64,000 nucleotides of DNA from Arthrobacter crystallopoietes. Its GTDB lineage: Bacteria; Actinomycetota; Actinomycetes; Actinomycetales; Micrococcaceae. A program made the translations under genes and the position numbers. The stretch is taken from assembly GCF_002849715.1 (NCBI RefSeq), contig NZ_CP018863.1, forward strand, positions 2,542,001-2,606,000, read 5' to 3'. Below are positions 60,863-64,000 of the stretch, one piece after another; position 1 is the first letter of the stretch; the number at the start of each line of letters is the position of its first letter. A model generated the notes under the pieces. It saw only the letters and a list, made by a program, of their open reading frames with translations, was not told where the DNA came from and made no database searches.

Positions 60863-62062
60863 CTACTTTCCGTTCGAGGTGGTGGTGAGCGCCGCGAAGG
60901 CCGCATCGTTGTGTTCGCCGAGCAGCGGCGGCAGGCGCCGGTAGCTGGCGGGGGTTTCGGAGAGCTGGATCGGGTTGGCCACTTGGTGGCTGGTACGCGG
61001 GCCCGCGCCGTCGTTCATTTCGACGGCGGGGTCCAGGCCCAGCTCCTCGGCCAGCTGGAGCGCTTCCACAATGGAGTTCACCTTTCCGGCCGGCACGCCT
61101 TCGGCGCTGAGGTCGCCGGCCCACTCCGCCGCAGGACGTCGGACCAGCTGTTCCTCAAGGAGGGGCTTGAGCTCGCCGCGGTGGGCGACCCGGTCCGTGT
61201 TGGTGCGGAAGCGCGGGTCCTCGGCCAGCTTAGGCACTCCGAGCACCCGAACCAGCCCGGCGAACTGCCGGTCGGTGCCGACGGCCACGGCCAGCGGACC
61301 GTCCTGGGTCCGCAGCGTCTCGTAGGGCGCGATGCTGGGGTGGGCGTTGCCCATCCGCTGCGGTGCCTCGCCGGTGGCCAGCGTGCTGGACGCCTGGTTT
61401 ACTAGCCCGGCCAGCAGGGAAGACAGCAGGTTAACGTCGATCCGCTGCCCGCGCCCGGTGGCGTCCCGGTGCCGCAGGGCCGCGAGAATACCGACGACGG
61501 CGTTCTGCCCGGTGATCACATCCACCAGTGCCACACCCACCTTGCTCGGCTCGGAGTCCATCGACCCGGTGACGCTCATGAGCCCGCCGACGGCTTGGAC
61601 CAGCAGGTCGTAGCCGGGCAGATGCGCCCCCGAAGCACTGCCGAAACCCGTGATGGAGCAGTAGACCAGCTCGGGCCGCTCGGCGTGCAAAGTCTCGTAG
61701 TCCAGGCCGAACTTCTGCATGACGCCGGGCCGGAAGTTCTCGATGACCACATCGGCCTGCAGAGCAAGGTCCCGGGCCCGGACCAGACCCTCCTCGGTGC
61801 GCAGGTCGCACACTACGGAGCGCTTGTTCCGGTTCACGCTTGAGAAGTAGGTGCCGACGCCGTGCTTGTCGACCGGTGGGATCCAGGCCCGCGTGTCATC
61901 CCCGGCCGGGCTCTCGACCTTGATGACATCCGCGCCGAAGTCGGCAAGCATCATCGAGGCATACGGCCCGGCCAGGACGCGGGAAAAGTCCGCCACCCGG
62001 ACGCCCTCCAACGGCGCTGCTCCCTGCGCAGTACCGTGCTTCGGCCCACTGTCAACGCTCAT
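60863..62062 (-). CDS. CaiB/BaiF family CoA-transferase
   Basis: Predicted 399-residue class III CoA-transferase. N-terminal VADFSRVLAGPYASMMLADF and GADVIKVESPAGDDTR (residues 23-58), then NRNKRSVVCDLRTEEG and the catalytic Asp in HLPGYDLLVQAVGGLMSVTG (near 170), are all standard. It would load a dicarboxylate or hydroxy acid with CoA, feeding the following acyl-CoA dehydrogenase; pairs of this kind act on glutarate with succinyl-CoA as donor. The start ATG 62062 is 33 bases after the FAH-family gene stop. Confidence 0.88.
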   Translation of the reverse strand: MSVDSGPKHGTAQGAAPLEGVRVADFSRVLAGPYASMMLADFGADVIKVESPAGDDTRAWIPPVDKHGVGTYFSSVNRNKRSVVCDLRTEEGLVRARDLALQADVVIENFRPGVMQKFGLDYETLHAERPELVYCSITGFGSASGAHLPGYDLLVQAVGGLMSVTGSMDSEPSKVGVALVDVITGQNAVVGILAALRHRDATGRGQRIDVNLLSSLLAGLVNQASSTLATGEAPQRMGNAHPSIAPYETLRTQDGPLAVAVGTDRQFAGLVRVLGVPKLAEDPRFRTNTDRVAHRGELKPLLEEQLVRRPAAEWAGDLSAEGVPAGKVNSIVEALQLAEELGLDPAVEMNDGAGPRTSHQVANPIQLSETPASYRRLPPLLGEHNDAAFAALTTTSNGK

Positions 62063-62095
62063 TCCGCGTCATCCTCCTAGTTCGGTGCTGTGGCA

Positions 62096-62956
62096 TCAGT
62101 TGGCTGAGGACACTGGATTGCTCAATGTGCCCACACCGGAGACGCGGCATTCAGCCGTATCCCCTGGCTGCACATGGATGGCACCGGGGGTGCCGGTGGA
62201 AATGATGTCGCCCGGGTACAGCGGCATCACCTTGCTGTGGAAGCTGATCAGGTACTCGGGGCTGTACCGCATGTGGGAGACGGTGTTGGTCCGCCGTACC
62301 TCGCCGTTGACCACAGTGGAGACCTGCACGTCCGCGAGCGTCCCGTCGCCGACCGCCTCGGCCAGCGGGACAATCCGCGGGCCGAAGGAGAAGAAGCCCG
62401 GGAAGTTCTTGGCGCGGGTGAGGAAGCGCGGGTTGCGCTGCAGGATGTCCTCCGCCGTCTGGTCCAGCACCGGCACGACGCCGGCCACATAGTCCAGCGC
62501 GTCCGCCACCTCCACATTGCGGCAGTACCGGCCAATAACGACGGCGACTTCCGCCTCGGTCGTGGTCCGCTCGCTTTGCGCCGGGAGGGGAATGTCCTCG
62601 CCCGGGCCGATCACCGTGTGGTCGGCCTTGATGAAGGAGGCCGGTTCCTCCGGCACGCCCTCGGAAAGGTCGGACGCGTGCTCCACGTAGTTCAGGCCGA
62701 TGCCCCAGATCATCCGCGGGTGCCGGTAAGGCGCACCGTAGGTGGCGGAGTCCGGGTCGCGGAACGCGCCGTCGTCGGTGGTCTCGGCCAGGCTCTCCAG
62801 CTTTTCCAGCAGGTCTTCGGCGAGGATGTCGCGGACGTCGCCGGTGAAGCCCGGGATCAGATCGCGGACCAGTGCCAGGCCACGGCGCGGGTGGACAACC
62901 GCGGCGAGTTCGTCCGCGCCCTCGCGGACCGAGCAGAGGTGCAGGGTGTGGTGCAT
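62096..62956 (-). CDS. Fumarylacetoacetate hydrolase-family protein
   Basis: Predicted 286-residue metal-dependent hydrolase or isomerase. The FAH core is intact: GIGLNYVEHASDLSEG, FIKADHTVIGPGEDIPLP, TEAEVAVVIGRYCRNV with the metal-binding Glu pair, and MPLYPGDIISTGTPGAIHVQ at the end. It could be a fumarylpyruvate hydrolase, 2-hydroxymuconate isomerase or 2-oxo-3-deoxy sugar-acid enzyme; the neighbour with DapA-like lyase favours a sugar-acid or keto-acid pathway. ATG 62956 lies 13 bases after the SDR stop and begins the conserved part; the frame above it is shadow of the SDR gene. Confidence 0.85.
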   Translation of the reverse strand: MHHTLHLCSVREGADELAAVVHPRRGLALVRDLIPGFTGDVRDILAEDLLEKLESLAETTDDGAFRDPDSATYGAPYRHPRMIWGIGLNYVEHASDLSEGVPEEPASFIKADHTVIGPGEDIPLPAQSERTTTEAEVAVVIGRYCRNVEVADALDYVAGVVPVLDQTAEDILQRNPRFLTRAKNFPGFFSFGPRIVPLAEAVGDGTLADVQVSTVVNGEVRRTNTVSHMRYSPEYLISFHSKVMPLYPGDIISTGTPGAIHVQPGDTAECRVSGVGTLSNPVSSAN

Positions 62957-62969
62957 AGGGTTCTCTTTT

Positions 62970-63743
62970 CTAGTAGGAGCGGACCAGGCCGCCGTCGCAG
63001 CGGATCTGCTCGCCGGTGACGTAGGCCGCGGGCGCACCGGCCAGGAAGGCGACGACGGCGGCGAATTCCTCCGGCTTGCCGTACCGGCCTGCGGGGATGG
63101 TTGCTTCGGAGGACTTGCGCGCTTCCGCGGGCGTGGCGCCCGTCCGCTTGGCGGCCGCGATGTCGAGAGAGGCCACCCGGTCCGTGTCGATGCGGCCGGG
63201 GAGCACCATGTTGACGGTAACTCCGTCCGCTGCCACTTCGGCGGCAAGGGTTTTGAGGTAGCCGGCAAGCCCGGCCCGGCCGATGTTGGACAGCGAGAGA
63301 TTGGGCAGCGGGCTCTGCACGCCGCTGGATCCCACCGCCACAATCCGGCCCCAGCCACGCTGGCGCATGCCGGGCAGTACCAGATTGGTAAGGCGGATGT
63401 GCTGCAGCAGCAACTGGTGCACGGCGGCCAGTGCCTGCTCGTCCGTAATATCGGCGGCGCCGCCGGGCGGCGGACCGCCGCCGTTGAGTACCAGCACGTC
63501 GATGGGCCCGAACGCCTGTTCTGCCTGCTCGACCAACCTCGCAGGCGCGCCCTCTTCATTCAGGTCCATCCCGATTCCGACGGCGGAGGGCAGCTTGGCT
63601 GCCTCGGCCTGCACCGTTTCCTGGCGGCGGGCGGCGAGCACCACGTTGGCGCCTTCATTGGCCAGCGCCCGCGCGATGGCCAGTCCGATCCCGGCACTCG
63701 AACCCGGAATGAGTACGTTCTTTCCCTTGAGCCCGGTATCCAT
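62970..63743 (-). CDS. SDR-family protein with altered catalytic motif
   Basis: Predicted 257-residue short-chain dehydrogenase-like protein. The Rossmann loop GSSAGIG (14-20) replaces the more common TGxxxGIG, and the NAG region reads VLNGGGPPPGG. The usual YxxxK is not present: in its place is LSLSNIGRAGLAGYLKTLAA, where N and R stand at the Tyr and Lys positions. The C-terminal YVTGEQIRCDGG is ordinary. Proteins of this sub-branch occur in catabolic operons; their chemistry may differ from standard alcohol oxidation. The start shares one base with the stop of the upstream DapA-like gene. Confidence 0.82.
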   Translation of the reverse strand: MDTGLKGKNVLIPGSSAGIGLAIARALANEGANVVLAARRQETVQAEAAKLPSAVGIGMDLNEEGAPARLVEQAEQAFGPIDVLVLNGGGPPPGGAADITDEQALAAVHQLLLQHIRLTNLVLPGMRQRGWGRIVAVGSSGVQSPLPNLSLSNIGRAGLAGYLKTLAAEVAADGVTVNMVLPGRIDTDRVASLDIAAAKRTGATPAEARKSSEATIPAGRYGKPEEFAAVVAFLAGAPAAYVTGEQIRCDGGLVRSY

Positions 63744-64000
63744 CAGAAAAGCTCCTTTACGGCGTCGAGGTGGGCATCGATCATGTCGGCCAGTTCCTGC
63801 GGCAAGGTCGGCGCCGGCGGCCGTACGAGCGCTTCGGCAATGATGCCGCGGCGCTTGAGGATCTCCTTGCGCAGGGCCAGGCCAATGCCCGGCTGGCCCT
63901 CGAAGTTCGCCAGCGGCAGCCAGGGCGCGAAGACCTCGCGGGCGGCGCGGAAGCCGCCGTCGGCGTGTGCCGTGATGGCCAGTTGCAGTGCCTCCGGGTG
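63743..64000 (-). CDS. Dihydrodipicolinate synthase/aldolase family protein (C-terminal part)
   Basis: The last 85 codons of a gene that begins outside the window. The frame is open from the window edge to the stop at 63743-63745 and reads REVFAPWLPLANFEGQPGIG and ALRKEILKRRGIIAEALVRP, the C-terminal helix region of the DapA-like lyase family (2-oxo-3-deoxy acid aldolases, dihydrodipicolinate synthases and relatives). The TGA overlaps the SDR's ATG by one base, so it is the first visible gene of the operon. Substrate not determined. Confidence 0.75.
   Translation of the reverse strand, partial: HPEALQLAITAHADGGFRAAREVFAPWLPLANFEGQPGIGLALRKEILKRRGIIAEALVRPPAPTLPQELADMIDAHLDAVKELF

Noticed and set aside
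62957..63559. N-terminal 201 codons in frame with the FAH-family gene
   Set aside because: Out-of-frame reading of the SDR gene, with Pro/Arg/Ser-rich low-complexity sequence.

Overview
The window is high-GC DNA (roughly 65% by eye) with the gene density, SD-led starts, GTG starts and family mix of an actinobacterium. The many MHS/MFS and Dpp-type transporters beside FCD-GntR, IclR and PucR regulators suggest a soil Micrococcaceae member (Arthrobacter-like). That taxonomic call is inference. No rRNA, tRNA, CRISPR array or complete insertion sequence was seen. About 55 protein genes are supported, and most belong to compact catabolic islands that each carry their own regulator and transporter.

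Layout. 46-2898: two MFS exporters. 3008-8425: a C4-dicarboxylate/maleate island with two MatC-like carriers, an FCD-GntR regulator, an IclR regulator and maleate cis-trans isomerase (maleate to fumarate). 8496-17855: a flavoenzyme island with flavin reductase-like protein, Baeyer-Villiger monooxygenase, IclR, HSL-type esterase, SDR, KstD/fumarate-reductase-like flavoprotein, a lone NMT1-type binding lipoprotein and an aromatic-hydroxylase-like monooxygenase; this fits ketone to ester to alcohol plus acid degradation of a cyclic compound. 17887-18267: a VOC protein.

18280-21592: an unusual pair, a PqqD-like/M50 membrane metalloprotease with a cysteine-containing extracytoplasmic domain, and upstream an acidic Ala/Asp-rich protein built from two copies of a roughly 72-residue unit. 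This is the best candidate for an undescribed peptide or protein maturation system. 21905-25525: a lower-GC, defence-like island with an XRE regulator, a PD-(D/E)XK-DUF2075 helicase and a frameshifted reverse transcriptase, with two strong hairpins between them.

25694-33749: PucR regulator, MHS transporter, ThDP enzyme, YtcJ-type amidohydrolase, M20 carbamoylase and a SnoaL-like protein. 33918-41500: FCD-GntR divergent from a Dpp-type ABC importer (binding protein, two permeases, fused double ATPase) and an amidase. 41521-47986: a small unknown gene; an ALDH-SDR-GntR operon divergent from GntR, an isopropylmalate/tartrate-dehydrogenase-like enzyme and LysR. 48263-52505: a second MHS transporter, carbamoylase and amidase set, paralogous in part to the first. 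52600-53763: a secreted low-complexity protein. 54150-57765: aminotransferase, MocR regulator and divergent YczE-like membrane protein. 57785-59542: a secreted HNH nuclease followed by two unknown proteins. 59704-64000: a five-gene operon of DapA-like lyase (cut by the window edge), SDR, FAH-family hydrolase, CoA-transferase and glutaryl-CoA-dehydrogenase-like enzyme.

Regulation visible in the DNA includes FCD-GntR-type palindromes (4408-4419, 34761-34771, 45101-45113), CRP/GlxR-like boxes (6122, 34804, 48057, 52531), a palindrome before the PucR gene, MocR-style direct repeats before yczE, and several intrinsic-terminator-like hairpins. All functions are from sequence reading alone; no database search was run.
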